In this document: positions 1 to 9,900 of the stretch, piece by piece
Numbering within the stretch: position 1 is the first letter of the stretch
How the letters are laid out: the number at the start of each line of letters is the position of its first letter
NCBI RefSeq assembly: GCF_900106095.1
Contig: NZ_FNUD01000002.1
Span: 496,001 to 560,000 of the forward strand
Reading direction: 5' to 3'
Source: Pseudomonas deceptionensis
Lineage (GTDB): Bacteria > Pseudomonadota > Gammaproteobacteria > Pseudomonadales > Pseudomonadaceae
Length of the DNA stretch: 64,000 nt
Notes under the pieces: generated by a model
The model's input: only the letters and a program-made list of their open reading frames with translations
The model's database searches: none
What the model was told of the DNA's origin: nothing
Position numbers and translations under genes: made by a program

Positions 1-456
1 TTTGACCGCAGGGGACACTCCGACAAAGCGCCAAGCCTTGTCGATCAGGCGCTTGGCCTGGCTGCGCCGATAAAAGCGGTCGTACTCGCCAAAGCCGTGG
101 GAGATCCCCACACACAGCGGGATTTTCAGCCAGCGATTGAGCTGCAGCATCATGTTCACCGGCTTGAACCGGTTGCAAATCACCACATCGAACTGCTCTT
201 TACGGCAAAACTTGTACAACGCCCACATGGCGCGCAGGCGCATGCCTTTGAGCGACTTGTCACTGAACTCGAAATACACCGAATGATCGGCTTTGCTCAC
301 CGGCTCACCCGGGCCTGGCCGACCCCGTAAAAAGGCCGCCGTAATCTCGTAACGCTCACTGGGCAGCGCCCGCACAATCTGCTCGGCCAGGTCGGCAAAG
401 TCATGGGATTTGACGTTGTAATCTGGCTGCAGCTGCAGAACTTTAGAACGCTTCAT
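1..456 (-). CDS. Glycosyltransferase of the LPS core locus, Ssg-like (partial, C-terminus beyond window)
   Basis: The first 152 residues of a glycosyltransferase (probably GT-B, family 4) are visible; the rest lies off the left edge. The start ATG overlaps the TGA of the preceding gene (ATGA), showing translational coupling at the end of the wapO-wapH-mig-14-dnpA unit. The visible part is the N-terminal Rossmann half, starting MKRSKVLQLQPDYNVKSHDF, with ICNRFKPVNMM and ISHGFGEYDRFYRR near residues 95-130. The neighbouring WapH has the same type of HRFKP/HHAFGDY segment, so the two transferases are related. Position next to dnpA matches P. aeruginosa PA5001 (Ssg), a surface-sugar glycosyltransferase needed for LPS/O-antigen production. 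The Ssg assignment rests on recalled synteny and resemblance; the sugar donor cannot be read. Confidence 0.72.
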   Translation of the reverse strand, partial: MKRSKVLQLQPDYNVKSHDFADLAEQIVRALPSERYEITAAFLRGRPGPGEPVSKADHSVYFEFSDKSLKGMRLRAMWALYKFCRKEQFDVVICNRFKPVNMMLQLNRWLKIPLCVGISHGFGEYDRFYRRSQAKRLIDKAWRFVGVSPAVK

Positions 457-1337
457 AGCTCTCCCCGGTGAAATCCGGTGGCATCAATAACCCAGGCGGG
501 TTCACCAGCCAAGCGTTGGACGGCGACAGGGTCGGGCGTCGGCAAGACTGACCATTCATTACGCTTCCAGCACACAAAGTGAAAATAGGGGAAGGTGTGA
601 TCGCCATCGCGATCGTTCGTCAACGTGCCCTGGTTCCAGAACCACTGGCTGGGGAAGTTATCGCTGCCGTCGCGCCACTTGATGCAACCACCCGGCGTGC
701 TGAACGCCTCGGTGAAGTCGCTGGTACGACGCAACGGGTTGAACTTGCCCACCCACTTGAACAGCGGCTCGGGAAAGTTCTTGCGCCACAAGAAAATCCG
801 GCTGAAAGCCCCTTCATCCAGCGCATGATGCTGCTCGTCGGTAAAACGCTGCTGCCAGTTTTCGATCTTCATGAACAGCTCACGCTTGCAGCGCGTATTG
901 CGCATCAGGCACAGGTGCCCCGCTACACGCCGTTCATGGGTCGAAAACAAGTCAAAGCGCGCCAGACGCTCAGCCGTGAAATAGCTGCGCAGGTCGCCAT
1001 AGACCAGATCAATGTCACCGAACGCCCAGAAGTCATAGCCTTGCAGGCTGTCTTCATGGATATGGCCCAGGGCGGGCTTGATATCGCACAGCTTGTAGGC
1101 CCCTTTAGGCGCGAAGTCGATGTTCAGGCGCCCGGAAACCTTGCGGCAGTAATCCTCGAAACTAATGGCTTGAACAGTCACGTTGGCCGGCAGGTTTTCA
1201 GGGACCCCACAATCACTGAACAGCAGCCAGTCAATATCTGGATTGTGCCGGCAACTTTCCAGGAAAAACGGCATCCAGAACGGCCACTGACCGAAATAAG
1301 GAATGACGAAAATAATACGTGGTATTGGTTTTATCAC
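453..1337 (-). CDS. DUF6625-type protein, probable GT-A-like glycosyltransferase
   Basis: A 294-residue soluble protein starting MIKPIPRIIFVIPYFGQWP, typical of the DUF6625 family, which resembles GT-A transferases. An FGDIDLVYGDLRSYF segment (about residues 106-120) holds a DxD-like acidic motif expected to bind metal and nucleotide sugar. A Trp-rich C-terminal part (WRDGSDNFPSQWFWNQG) may bind acceptor. The start is GTG with only a weak upstream GAG; no better ATG lies nearby. It sits between dnpA (57 bp upstream) and the Ssg-like transferase, which it overlaps by 4 bp, so it is probably cotranscribed with core genes. I do not recall it in the P. aeruginosa core cluster, so it may be a lineage-specific decoration. 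The function is an inference from fold and context. Confidence 0.7.
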   Translation of the reverse strand: MIKPIPRIIFVIPYFGQWPFWMPFFLESCRHNPDIDWLLFSDCGVPENLPANVTVQAISFEDYCRKVSGRLNIDFAPKGAYKLCDIKPALGHIHEDSLQGYDFWAFGDIDLVYGDLRSYFTAERLARFDLFSTHERRVAGHLCLMRNTRCKRELFMKIENWQQRFTDEQHHALDEGAFSRIFLWRKNFPEPLFKWVGKFNPLRRTSDFTEAFSTPGGCIKWRDGSDNFPSQWFWNQGTLTNDRDGDHTFPYFHFVCWKRNEWSVLPTPDPVAVQRLAGEPAWVIDATGFHRGEL

Positions 1338-1394
1338 GTGAAACTCAATGTATTGGTCGAGAAGCAGGACAACTCTGTGCCCCTGATTGTTATG

Positions 1395-2813
1395 TTATTG
1401 AAGAATCCAGAACAGCTCGTGGCGCCGAACGGCTTTACGAAAGAACTCATTCCCTCCATAAGGAGATGGCATTCTGCCAGCAACGAGCCGCTGTATCGAC
1501 CTGCGAAGTCTGCGCTTGAGCGCCGCACGTGGTTGCAGGTCGTGCATCATGCCCAGCGCCATGGCCTTGTCACGCTGCTGCTCAAGGCTTAGCGCCAGGC
1601 TGCAAGGGCGCAGGCTGAGCGAGGCATCGAACACCGGCGGGAGGGCAATACCGTCACCACTGCTACCCATCGGCCAGCGATCGTTGTCATGCAGGTGGTT
1701 GGCGTAACCGAGGATGGTCTTCGGTTGCCATTCCAGACCTTGCAGGGCCTCAATGACCGCCGCGTGGGCACAGATGTGGTCCGGGTGCGGGTCGATTGAA
1801 GGGTGCGGGAGCACAATGACTTCGGGCCGGGCGCGCAGGATCAACGCCCGCAAATCGGCAAGCAGGTTGTGCCAGGTCGGAGCGCCGTCCAGGTCACCGG
1901 GCAGCGGGAACGGGTTGAACTGGCGGAACACACGGGTATCGCTCAGGTCAGCCTCTCGCGAAGCCATCGGCTGATCGGGGGCTGCCTGCATCGCTTGCAA
2001 TTGCAGGCAGAAGTACCCGAGTTGCGCGCAATGGGCTTCAGGCACGCCGGCCCAGCGCGGCACGACCATGCTGTCCCAGGCGCGCAAGCGGCCTTTGAGG
2101 CGGGCGGCTTCAGCGCGTTCCAGCCCCATTTGCTGATAATGCTCAGCTTCGATCTCGCCAGCGGTCAGGGTCACAATCCAGGCTTCACGGGCCTGGCTGT
2201 ACAACCCGAAAGCGGCCAGCTCCGCGTCATCGGCGTGAGGGGCAATCACCATCACCCGCTGATCGCGGTAATCGGGCTGGCGGAACACCCAAAGCTCGGG
2301 CTGCCCCATTACGTGGCAAAAACGCCCGCCAATACGCAGTTCTCCACTGACCAGGGCCGAACCCCAGCTGCTCAGATTCAGATAGCGCAGGCCATTGACC
2401 CCACGCTCGAAGGTCTGCCGATCCGCCGACTCGCCGCCCGACAGTTGTACGTACGGGTCAAGAAAACGGCCCAACCAGCCACTTTTGACCTTGATCGCCA
2501 GGATCAGGGTTTCATCGCCGGCCAGACTCAGCGGCTCATCCAGCACCAGCTTTCCGCCCTCAAGGCGTACTGACGGGCGCTGGCTGTCTGGCGGGAAGCT
2601 GTACTGGTAATCGTCTGTGGGGGAGTAGAACAGATGGTCGGCAAACCAGGCCTCATGGGCCACCCAGCCCAGCACCGCCAACAACAGCGGCAGCCACCAG
2701 ACCAGCAGCACACCGCTGGCAACCAACACCAGCAGGCCAACCAGCAGGCCAATGCGCTTGTTGCGCCGGTGGCGCTTGAGAAGGTGTTGTTTGCGGCTGA
2801 TGGGCTGGCTCAT
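1395..2813 (-). CDS. dnpA: DnpA-like PIG-L/LmbE de-N-acetylase, membrane-anchored
   Basis: PIG-L superfamily Zn-dependent deacetylase of the LPS core locus. After a basic N-terminus, a hydrophobic stretch (about residues 22-50, GLLVGLLVLVASGVLLVWWL) forms a membrane anchor. The catalytic domain carries the family metal motif as APHADDAELAAFG and a second His cluster HPSIDPHPDH. P. aeruginosa DnpA (PA5002), in the same position between mig-14 and ssg, is a de-N-acetylase linked to fluoroquinolone persistence and probably acts on surface glycans. The ATG beginning MSQPISRKQHLL is preferred to a TTG 54 bp upstream, because that stretch looks non-coding and contains half of a 9-bp hairpin. Length is 472 residues. 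Confidence 0.85.
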   Translation of the reverse strand: MSQPISRKQHLLKRHRRNKRIGLLVGLLVLVASGVLLVWWLPLLLAVLGWVAHEAWFADHLFYSPTDDYQYSFPPDSQRPSVRLEGGKLVLDEPLSLAGDETLILAIKVKSGWLGRFLDPYVQLSGGESADRQTFERGVNGLRYLNLSSWGSALVSGELRIGGRFCHVMGQPELWVFRQPDYRDQRVMVIAPHADDAELAAFGLYSQAREAWIVTLTAGEIEAEHYQQMGLERAEAARLKGRLRAWDSMVVPRWAGVPEAHCAQLGYFCLQLQAMQAAPDQPMASREADLSDTRVFRQFNPFPLPGDLDGAPTWHNLLADLRALILRARPEVIVLPHPSIDPHPDHICAHAAVIEALQGLEWQPKTILGYANHLHDNDRWPMGSSGDGIALPPVFDASLSLRPCSLALSLEQQRDKAMALGMMHDLQPRAALKRRLRRSIQRLVAGRMPSPYGGNEFFRKAVRRHELFWILQ

Positions 2814-2855
2814 GGTTTTACTCTTGGGTTTAGTCTCCCTGTGGTGCTGGCTTGC

Positions 2856-2878
2856 CAGCGCCCACAAGCTGGGCGCTG
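2856..2878. repeat. Perfect 9-bp hairpin in the mig-14/dnpA gap
   Basis: CAGCGCCCA and TGGGCGCTG are separated by CAAGC in the 72-bp space between the mig-14 stop and the dnpA start. There is no T-run on either side, so it is not a standard intrinsic terminator. In minus-strand mRNA it would form a stable stem about 40 nt before dnpA and could stabilise or process the transcript. It is seen directly; any role is inference. Confidence 0.6.
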
Positions 2879-2885
2879 ACTCGTC

Positions 2886-3782
2886 TCACACCCTGAAGAC
2901 CGGCACCGGGTTGCACCAACGCTCTTTGTACTCGCGGTCGGCGCGGCCGAACGAGAAACGCAGGGGTTTGTTGACGCTTCGAGCCTGCTCCCAGGCCGAC
3001 TGGGTGTTGAGGAAGCTCAACACGCTGCCTGGGCTGAAAGCACGGGTTTCGGGGTCAACGCCGCCATTAACGTACTCAACGCTGATCCATTGCGGCGATT
3101 CAACCCGATACACCAACTGAATCGCAATAGGCGCGTCATTGAGAAAAATGACCGAACCAATCAGTAATTCGCGCAATAACTCAATCACTTCGGGCATGCG
3201 CTCGGCCCCGGTGGCCACAAAGCCCCAGCGCCGCAGAAACAAATCGCAATAAATTGCCGACAGCTCGACGCTGGAAAACTCCGAAACCGGGCGCACAAGG
3301 CCACCCGCCTCTTCCAGCAAGCGCAACTCGCGACGCTGGTTGTAGCGGAATTTTTTCGACAGCTCTTCCGGCGTGCGGGCCATGGCCAACTGCTCGGCCT
3401 GTGGCTTGAGGGTGCTGAATCGCCCTTCATTAAGCGCCGACAGGTAGCGCCCGCGATGACGCAAAGGGGCTTGGGCGTCGGCGGCCGCAGGCAGGATCAA
3501 CTCGGCATTGCCCAGGTCGAACAGGCCCTTTTTGCCGTGACGCTTGAGCACGTCCTTGGACAACGCCAGGTCGCGCCCCCAGGTCGGGATCGCCGCCTTC
3601 AGCTCCCCGTCCTGCTCCCGGGCCAGATAGCGCACCGGGATACCCGCCAACTGAGCCAGGCGCTCAACCACCAGCGGATGGGTCGCGACACTGCCACCAA
3701 AACGCTGCCAGGCATCGGCATAAGTGCCTGCATCGACAACGCTCCAGCCACGCTCGCGCCAGCCTTGGAATCGATTGAGCAT
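2886..3782 (-). CDS. mig-14: Mig-14 family protein (GNAT-like, antimicrobial peptide resistance)
   Basis: A 298-residue homologue of Mig-14, the Salmonella/Pseudomonas protein needed for resistance to cationic peptides and persistence. It starts MLNRFQGWRERGWSVVDAG. The C-terminal half has the acyltransferase-like pattern of the family (FRYNQRRELRLLEEAGG, then LFLRRWGF, and RFSFGRADREYKERW near the end). The start overlaps the wapH stop by one base (TGATG), so expression is coupled to core synthesis. Its position between wapH and dnpA matches P. aeruginosa PA5003. Biochemical activity is undefined even in studied homologues; an aminoacyl or acyl transfer at the inner membrane is plausible from the fold. 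Confidence 0.85.
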   Translation of the reverse strand: MLNRFQGWRERGWSVVDAGTYADAWQRFGGSVATHPLVVERLAQLAGIPVRYLAREQDGELKAAIPTWGRDLALSKDVLKRHGKKGLFDLGNAELILPAAADAQAPLRHRGRYLSALNEGRFSTLKPQAEQLAMARTPEELSKKFRYNQRRELRLLEEAGGLVRPVSEFSSVELSAIYCDLFLRRWGFVATGAERMPEVIELLRELLIGSVIFLNDAPIAIQLVYRVESPQWISVEYVNGGVDPETRAFSPGSVLSFLNTQSAWEQARSVNKPLRFSFGRADREYKERWCNPVPVFRV

Positions 3783-4912
3783 CAGGCCCCCGAAGTCAGG
3801 TCGGTGACTTGCGGCAACTGCCAGAACGTATCGCGTACGGCCTGATCACTGAACCGCTCATACAGGCGTGCTTGCATCTGCCCGGCGCAGGCCAGGCGCT
3901 GCTCATCACTGAGCACCGCCAGATGTTGCAGGCCCTGGGCCAGGTTTTCGGCATCGCCCAGCGGGAACAGGATCCCTACGCCTTCAACCACTTCCTTGGC
4001 GCCGCCACATGCGGTGGCCAGCACCGGCACGCCAGCGGCCATGGCTTCGAGGAGCACCATGCCGAAGGGTTCGTGATCGGAGCTGAGGGCAAACACGTCA
4101 AAGGCACGGAAGTAACGGCGCGCATCGGGTACCTGGCCCAAAAACAGCACGTGCTCGCTAATCCCGAGTTCCAGCGCCAAGTCTTTAAGGTCTTGCTCCA
4201 GACGGCCCTTGCCCATGATTGCCAACTGACTGTCGGCAGGCAGATGGGGGAGCGCCCTGGCAAAGCCCTGAATCAGCGTGGCCTGGTCTTTGTCCGGGTG
4301 CAGGCGCCCGACGTTGCCGACAATAAACCCATCGACCGACAGCCCCAGCGCTTCACGCGCCCGGGTGCCGGGTAATTGGGCGGCCTGTACGGCCTCGATA
4401 TCGATGCGGTTGTAGAGCGTGCTGATACGGCCGGCCGGCCACTTGGGCAGGCACTGGCGCATGTCATCGCGCACCGCATCGGAAACACCGAGCAGGCTCA
4501 GGCGTTTGCGAAACAGGTTGGCAAACAGTTTGCGGCTGCGGCGCTGGTAGTCGCCAAACGCGTGATGCACGCCGATCACCGGCAAACCGGTGGCCAACAA
4601 GGCGATATAGATCGGCTTGAAGCGATGGGCGATGCAAAAACTGAAATTGCGCGAAGCCGCAATTTTACGCAGCTTGGCGATGGCACCCAGCTTGAGGCCA
4701 CGAATGGCCTTGGAGCTGAATTCCATGAACAGCACTTCATCGGACGCGCAACCCGCAGCCACCTCGGGGTCGGCCGCCCCGGTCAAAAAGACCGTGGTGA
4801 CCTTGTACCCGGTGCCGGCAAACAGGCTGGCGTACTGGCGCGCGCAGTCCAGAAACGGCCCGTCATAGCCGTGACAGAACTGCAGTACATGACGCTCAGT
4901 CGAGCGATTCAT
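3782..4912 (-). CDS. wapH: LPS core glycosyltransferase WapH (GT4)
   Basis: A full-length 376-residue GT-B retaining glycosyltransferase. The N-terminal half starts with HVLQFCHGYDGPFLDCARQY. The donor-binding half shows GNVGRLHPDKDQATLIQGF, then FLGQVPDARRYFRAFDVFALSSDHEPFGMVLLEAMA, which contains the family-4 E-x7-E motif with SDHEPFG (about residues 273-287). WapH of P. aeruginosa (PA5004) is a glucosyltransferase of the outer core. The first 17 bases overlap the end of wapO, and its TGA overlaps the mig-14 ATG, so it is embedded in the unit. It resembles the neighbouring Ssg-like enzyme in the HRFKP and HHAFGDY segments. Confidence 0.88.
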   Translation of the reverse strand: MNRSTERHVLQFCHGYDGPFLDCARQYASLFAGTGYKVTTVFLTGAADPEVAAGCASDEVLFMEFSSKAIRGLKLGAIAKLRKIAASRNFSFCIAHRFKPIYIALLATGLPVIGVHHAFGDYQRRSRKLFANLFRKRLSLLGVSDAVRDDMRQCLPKWPAGRISTLYNRIDIEAVQAAQLPGTRAREALGLSVDGFIVGNVGRLHPDKDQATLIQGFARALPHLPADSQLAIMGKGRLEQDLKDLALELGISEHVLFLGQVPDARRYFRAFDVFALSSDHEPFGMVLLEAMAAGVPVLATACGGAKEVVEGVGILFPLGDAENLAQGLQHLAVLSDEQRLACAGQMQARLYERFSDQAVRDTFWQLPQVTDLTSGA

Positions 4913-6653
4913 AAGTCTCGGCGCCGTCTTTAACTACCAAAATATCTTCCATGATCAGGTACTGCAGATCGGAACCAAAGAACATGTTCAACGCGTCGGT
5001 CGGCGAGCACACCATCGGCTCACCACGACGGTTGAGCGAGGTATTCAGCGACACGCCGTTGCCGGTCAGCACTTCGAGCGCTTTCATCATGTCGTAGTAG
5101 CGCGGGTTGTATTCGCGCTTGAGCACCTGGGCGCGGGAGGTGCCATCTTCATGGACAACCTCTGGCACGCGGGATTTCCACTCGTCCGACACTTCAAAGG
5201 TGAAGGTCATGAACGGTGCCGGGTGATCGACCTTGATCATCTGCGGCCCCACGGTGTCGAGCATCGACGGGCAGAAAGGCCTCCAGCGCTCACGGAACTT
5301 GATTTGTTCGTTGATGCGGTCAGCCACGCCTTCGCTGCTCGGGCAACCGATGATCGAACGACCTCCCAATGCACGCGGACCGAACTCCATGCGGCCCTGG
5401 AACCAGGCCACCGGGTTGCCGTCGACCATGATTTTGGCGATCTTCTCCGGGGTGCCCTCGATCTTGCGATACGCAGGCTTGCCCGGGTGACGGGCACAGG
5501 CCGCAATCACGTCTTCGTTGCTGTACGCAGGGCCGAGGTAGACGTGTTCCATCTTCTCGACCGGCACGCCGCGAGCGTGGGACACATAGGCCGCCGCACC
5601 CACCGCGGTCCCGGCATCGCCGGACGCAGGTTGAACGAACAGTTCTTTGACTTCAGGACGGGCGATGATTTTCTGGTTCAGCTTCACGTTCAACGCGCAG
5701 CCGCCCGCAAAGGCCATCTTGCCGGTCTCTTTAAGAATGTCGCCCAGGTAGTAATCGATCATCTGCAGCGACAGTTTTTCAAACAGCGCCTGCATGCTGG
5801 CCGCGTAGTGGATGTACGGCTCGTCGGCGATATCGCCTTCGCGCTTTGGCCCCAGCCACTCGATCAGTTTTGGCGAGAAGTAGAAACCCTTGCCGTTCTC
5901 TTTGTAACGGCGCAGGCCGATCACGTTGGCGTATTCGGTGTTGATCACCAGCTCGCCGTTTTCAAACGAGGCCAGACGCGAGAAATCGTATTTGCTGGCG
6001 TCGCCGTACGGCGCCATGCCCATCACCTTGAACTCGCCGTCCAGCATCTCGAAACCGAGGAACTCGGTAATCGCGCCGTACAGGCCGCCCAGAGAGTCCG
6101 GGTCGAAGAATTCCTTGATCTTGGTGATCTTGCCGTTTTCGCCGTAGCCGAAGAACGTTGTGGCGTACTCGCCCTTGCCGTCGATACCCAGGATCGCGGT
6201 TTTCTCTTTGAAACCCGAGCAGTGGTAGGCGCTGGAAGCATGAGCCAGGTGATGCTCAACCGGTTCGATCTTGATTTTCTTCGGATCGAAACCCAGCTGC
6301 TCAAGGCAGAACACGATTTTGTTGCGATAGCGTTTATAGCGACGGTTGCCCATCAGGATCGCGTCAAGGGCGCGGTCCGGGGCGTACCAGTAGCGCTTGG
6401 CGTAATGCCAGCGTGCCTTGCCGAACAAGCTGATCGGCGCGAACGGGATCGCCACTACGTCAACGTCGGAAGGTTTGATACCCGCCTGTTCAAGGCAGAA
6501 TTTTGCGGATTCGTAGGGCATGCGGTTCTTTGCATGCTTATCACGCACGAAGCGTTCTTCTTCAGCCGCCGCTACCAGCTTGCCGTCGATATAGAGGGCT
6601 GCGGAGGGATCATGGCTAAGGGCGCCGGACAGGCCAAGAATCGTCAATGCCAC
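4896..6653 (-). CDS. wapO: LPS core heptose carbamoyltransferase WapO
   Basis: NodU/CmcH-type O-carbamoyltransferase that adds the carbamoyl group to heptose II of the Pseudomonas core. The N-terminal TsaD-like fold shows SGALSHDPSAALYIDGKL and AEEERFVRDKHAKNRMP, the metal-binding HHLAHASSAYHCSGF, GIDGKGEYATTFFGYG and FVQPASGDAGTAVGAA. The C-terminal YrdC-like part has WFQGRMEFGPRALGGRSI and ends with NTSLNRRGEPMV. GTG is chosen as start because AAAGAGG lies 8 bases upstream and the protein then begins MALTILGLSGALSHDPS; a longer in-frame extension is not protein-like. Length is 585 residues. It is the first gene of the wapO-wapH-mig-14-dnpA unit and matches PA5005. Confidence 0.9.
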   Translation of the reverse strand: MALTILGLSGALSHDPSAALYIDGKLVAAAEEERFVRDKHAKNRMPYESAKFCLEQAGIKPSDVDVVAIPFAPISLFGKARWHYAKRYWYAPDRALDAILMGNRRYKRYRNKIVFCLEQLGFDPKKIKIEPVEHHLAHASSAYHCSGFKEKTAILGIDGKGEYATTFFGYGENGKITKIKEFFDPDSLGGLYGAITEFLGFEMLDGEFKVMGMAPYGDASKYDFSRLASFENGELVINTEYANVIGLRRYKENGKGFYFSPKLIEWLGPKREGDIADEPYIHYAASMQALFEKLSLQMIDYYLGDILKETGKMAFAGGCALNVKLNQKIIARPEVKELFVQPASGDAGTAVGAAAYVSHARGVPVEKMEHVYLGPAYSNEDVIAACARHPGKPAYRKIEGTPEKIAKIMVDGNPVAWFQGRMEFGPRALGGRSIIGCPSSEGVADRINEQIKFRERWRPFCPSMLDTVGPQMIKVDHPAPFMTFTFEVSDEWKSRVPEVVHEDGTSRAQVLKREYNPRYYDMMKALEVLTGNGVSLNTSLNRRGEPMVCSPTDALNMFFGSDLQYLIMEDILVVKDGAETYESLD

Positions 6654-6903
6654 AGGTTGGGCCTCTTTTGAATGCAGGCAGGCGGCGGGCGCCTGAAAAA
6701 TAATGCGTCCCCCGCAAGGCGAGAAACAGCTAAAGAGCGGGATTATAGCGTAAAGACACCGCAAATGACCCAGCGCGATTTGCCACGCCTCGCACCTGAG
6801 CCTGCCAACAACCAATTCTAGATATATGTAAGCCCACCCCCCGAACGTTTAGGGGTTTTCTGTGATTACACCGACGTACGCGTCAACTCACAGGACATAC
6901 AAC
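6654..6903. promoter_or_regulatory. Divergent promoter region between wapO and the toxin gene
   Basis: This 250-bp stretch separates divergent genes. On the minus strand a perfect TATAAT (6747-6742) lies about 90 bases before wapO; the best -35 with 17-18 bp spacing is weak (GGGTCA). On the plus strand AGGA at 6892-6895 is the ribosome-binding site for the toxin ATG at 6904. The minus strand AAAGAGG at the other edge serves wapO. No clear plus-strand promoter could be called. Confidence 0.45.
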
Positions 6904-9900
6904 ATGCCTACCCCCCTCGAAAACCTGAAAAACGCTGAGCACGAGCTGCTTTTGCTCCGCAATGCCTGGCCCAACCTCGATGTGTCACTGGATCACCGCT
7001 TGCGGGTGTTTTTCCCGCAACTGCCGGCAGACATCTGCACTGACTTTCTCTTTCTCAATGCACAGGCAGCACCGCAACCCGGACAGTCGCCGACTATCGT
7101 CAGCCAGTCAGTGACCTCCCTCATCGATCAGTGCTACATGACCGGAAAGATCCCGACCTTCGCCCAGGGCTCGACCCGGATTTACGCATACGCCTACACC
7201 CTGGACGACCATGACCTGGCCGCCGGCATCACCGCCCCGGACCTTGAAAAGTACCTTGAGTTTGTAGTCCGCTCCCCGGAACTGTGTGTGAGGGATGCGT
7301 TAAGCGCCTTTTGGCAAACACCCCATGAAGATCTCAACGCACTGACCCCAAAAGACTGGCTGGCACAACTTGCCCAAAAACTGATCCGGGCCGAGGCAAC
7401 CGTACGCCACGCAGAAACCACTCTCAGCGCCAACACGATGGAAGTCATCAATCAGGTATTACCTGATACCCACTCGCCATCCGCTCAACAGGGGCCCAGC
7501 TCCTACGGCTTTTATACGCTGGCATTCACCGGCTCTGACACGCAAAGCGCCAGCACCCTTCACGGTGCATTCGTGATTACCAGCAAAAATCTCCCCCTTG
7601 GCTCTGCCGATCCGGGGGACAACCGTGTTGCTCAAGACGCCACCCCGCGATCCGTAGTGCTTTACCTGCCGAACAGCGGCCTGCACGAGTTCGATTCAAT
7701 CGCGGCGCTCACCCGGGAGCTCAGCACTCGGCTCAAGGACCCTTACCAGCGCGAGGCGCTGCTCGATTGCGTACTGGCAAAACAACGCGTACAGACCATG
7801 ACCCATGAAAACGTCAGCTACCACCCGGTCGCTGACAATGACGTACCCACGTTCTACTGCAATCAATTGATCCAGAAACAAGAGCACGACCTGCGCCATG
7901 CCTGGTCAGTCGCACGTACCCTGAAACAAACCACTTCCCTCGATCAATTATCCGAGTGTGTCGACCAATCCCTGAGCTCAAGCCTGCCCCTCAATCCAGC
8001 AAGTATTGTGCGCAACCGCTATACCCGACTGATAGAAAGCCAATTGCCCGACTGGCTGAAAAAAGCCTCAGATGCAGACAAAAGCCAATGGCGGCTGGCG
8101 GTTGAGCGGTTGAACCACCAACGGCTGGCGGCGCAGACCGATGACGCCCAGACCCTCGGTGAGATCGGGCGCAAACACACATTGCTGGGCTACGCCCGCC
8201 TTGAGTTGCGCCAACAGATCAAAAAAGACCACGGCATAGACGTAGACCCCGACCGTATTTTTATCTCGACCACAGAAGCCCAGCGTACCGGGCCGTTGAT
8301 AAACCCGATTGGCGGCTCCGGGTTTTCTGCCGGGGTGAGCCTGGACAGGACAGGGCCTGCGATCAGTTACCACACCACACAGCGCAGCCTGAGCGAATTG
8401 GCGCTGTCCAACGTAGGCATCTGGGATGTGACCTTCGCCCTGACAGCACAGGTCAAGGATGGCGCGGGCAACAGGCATCCGGTGCTGACCAGCAGCTACC
8501 TGAAAACTTTGGTGCGCCAGTTGGACATTGGCGAGAACTATAAAAAAAGGCTCAACGACCTGCTGGTCAACTCCAGACAGGCCCAGTGGCGCAAGGAGCG
8601 TTACGTCGCCTTCAAGCAAGCACAACTGAACCTGGACCTGCTTGAAGCCAGACTGTCGGGCACCCTGAACACCGATCAGGCGGCATGGGTCAGGGCCGCG
8701 CTGGACCATCCCGCAGAGAGCAGCCGCCCGCACGTCAACGGCGCGCAGATCAAAGTCCATCTACTGATGCTGCGCTACAAACCACTGCCGGGGGTGCTGG
8801 TCTTCAGCTCCACCGGCTCGCAGCAATTGCTGTGCTACACCCCCGACGCCCCTGAGAACGGCTGGTTCCAGATCGTCCACTCACGCAATGAGCTGGGCCA
8901 GATGCTGACACGCCCGCAATGGCGCAGCTATGTGCAGCGCCGCGTAACGGCAGCACAACAGGCGTATATCAAACCGCTGCTGGAGCAAGGCCTGACCGAC
9001 ACCCACCTGCAGCTCCAGGCCATAAGCCCTAACCTGTTCGAAACGTCTTACGACACCGAAGCCTTGCACGCTATCCGCGATGCAGACGAGCAAACAACCT
9101 CGACCTGGGAAAGCAACGTCAACACCGCAACAGATGCGGCACTGACGGCCATCGATATCATCTCGTTCGCGCTACCGACCAAGGTGTTGTTGCCTATCGT
9201 GCTGGCACGGTTTATCCACCAGATCCTCAAAGGCCTCGACGCCCTGCAACGGGACGAAAAGAACGAAGCGTTGCTGCATTTCATGGAGTCCATCACCCAC
9301 CTTACTGACGGAGCATCGGACTTCACCGGCTCTGCAATATTTGGAAAATCGATACGCCAGCGCATCAAGCAGCCCGCTCCTTCGCTAAGCCCGGGAGCCG
9401 CCAGCATTGACCCAGGCGTAGGGCTAAGGCTGCGTACGGGGGATAAATACGGTGCAGGAGTCTATGAAGCGTCCGTCAGCAATGGTCAGAATGCTCACTA
9501 CACCAAAGACCCCCGCGGCAATTTCTACCGCAGCCAGTACGACAACCTGGATGAACTCTGGCGCGCGATGGATGAGCGCAAGCCCGACGCACCGTACAGC
9601 ATCCCCCTGCGAGAACTCTCGGCCGGGCTTTGGGATGCCGACCTGACCACACCGCTGTTTAAACAAAAAACCGGGATCGAACGAATAATAGAAAAGACCC
9701 GGATCAGTGGTGTCGACCTCAACCGCCACACCCCTGACGAGCAGGGCATCTACCGGCTGGGCAACATGCGTTACATCCAGCAAAACGGCATCGTATTTGA
9801 GGTCTATAGCGGCTGGCTGGGGCGCACCTGGTACTTGCAACTTTCACGCGGCTCACACAGTGACGCCAGCGAAATTTACAAGGTGCGACGCACTGCCGGG

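Noticed and set aside
6862..6903. GTG start 42 bases upstream in the toxin gene
   Set aside because: No ribosome site; ATG 6904 has AGGA with good spacing.
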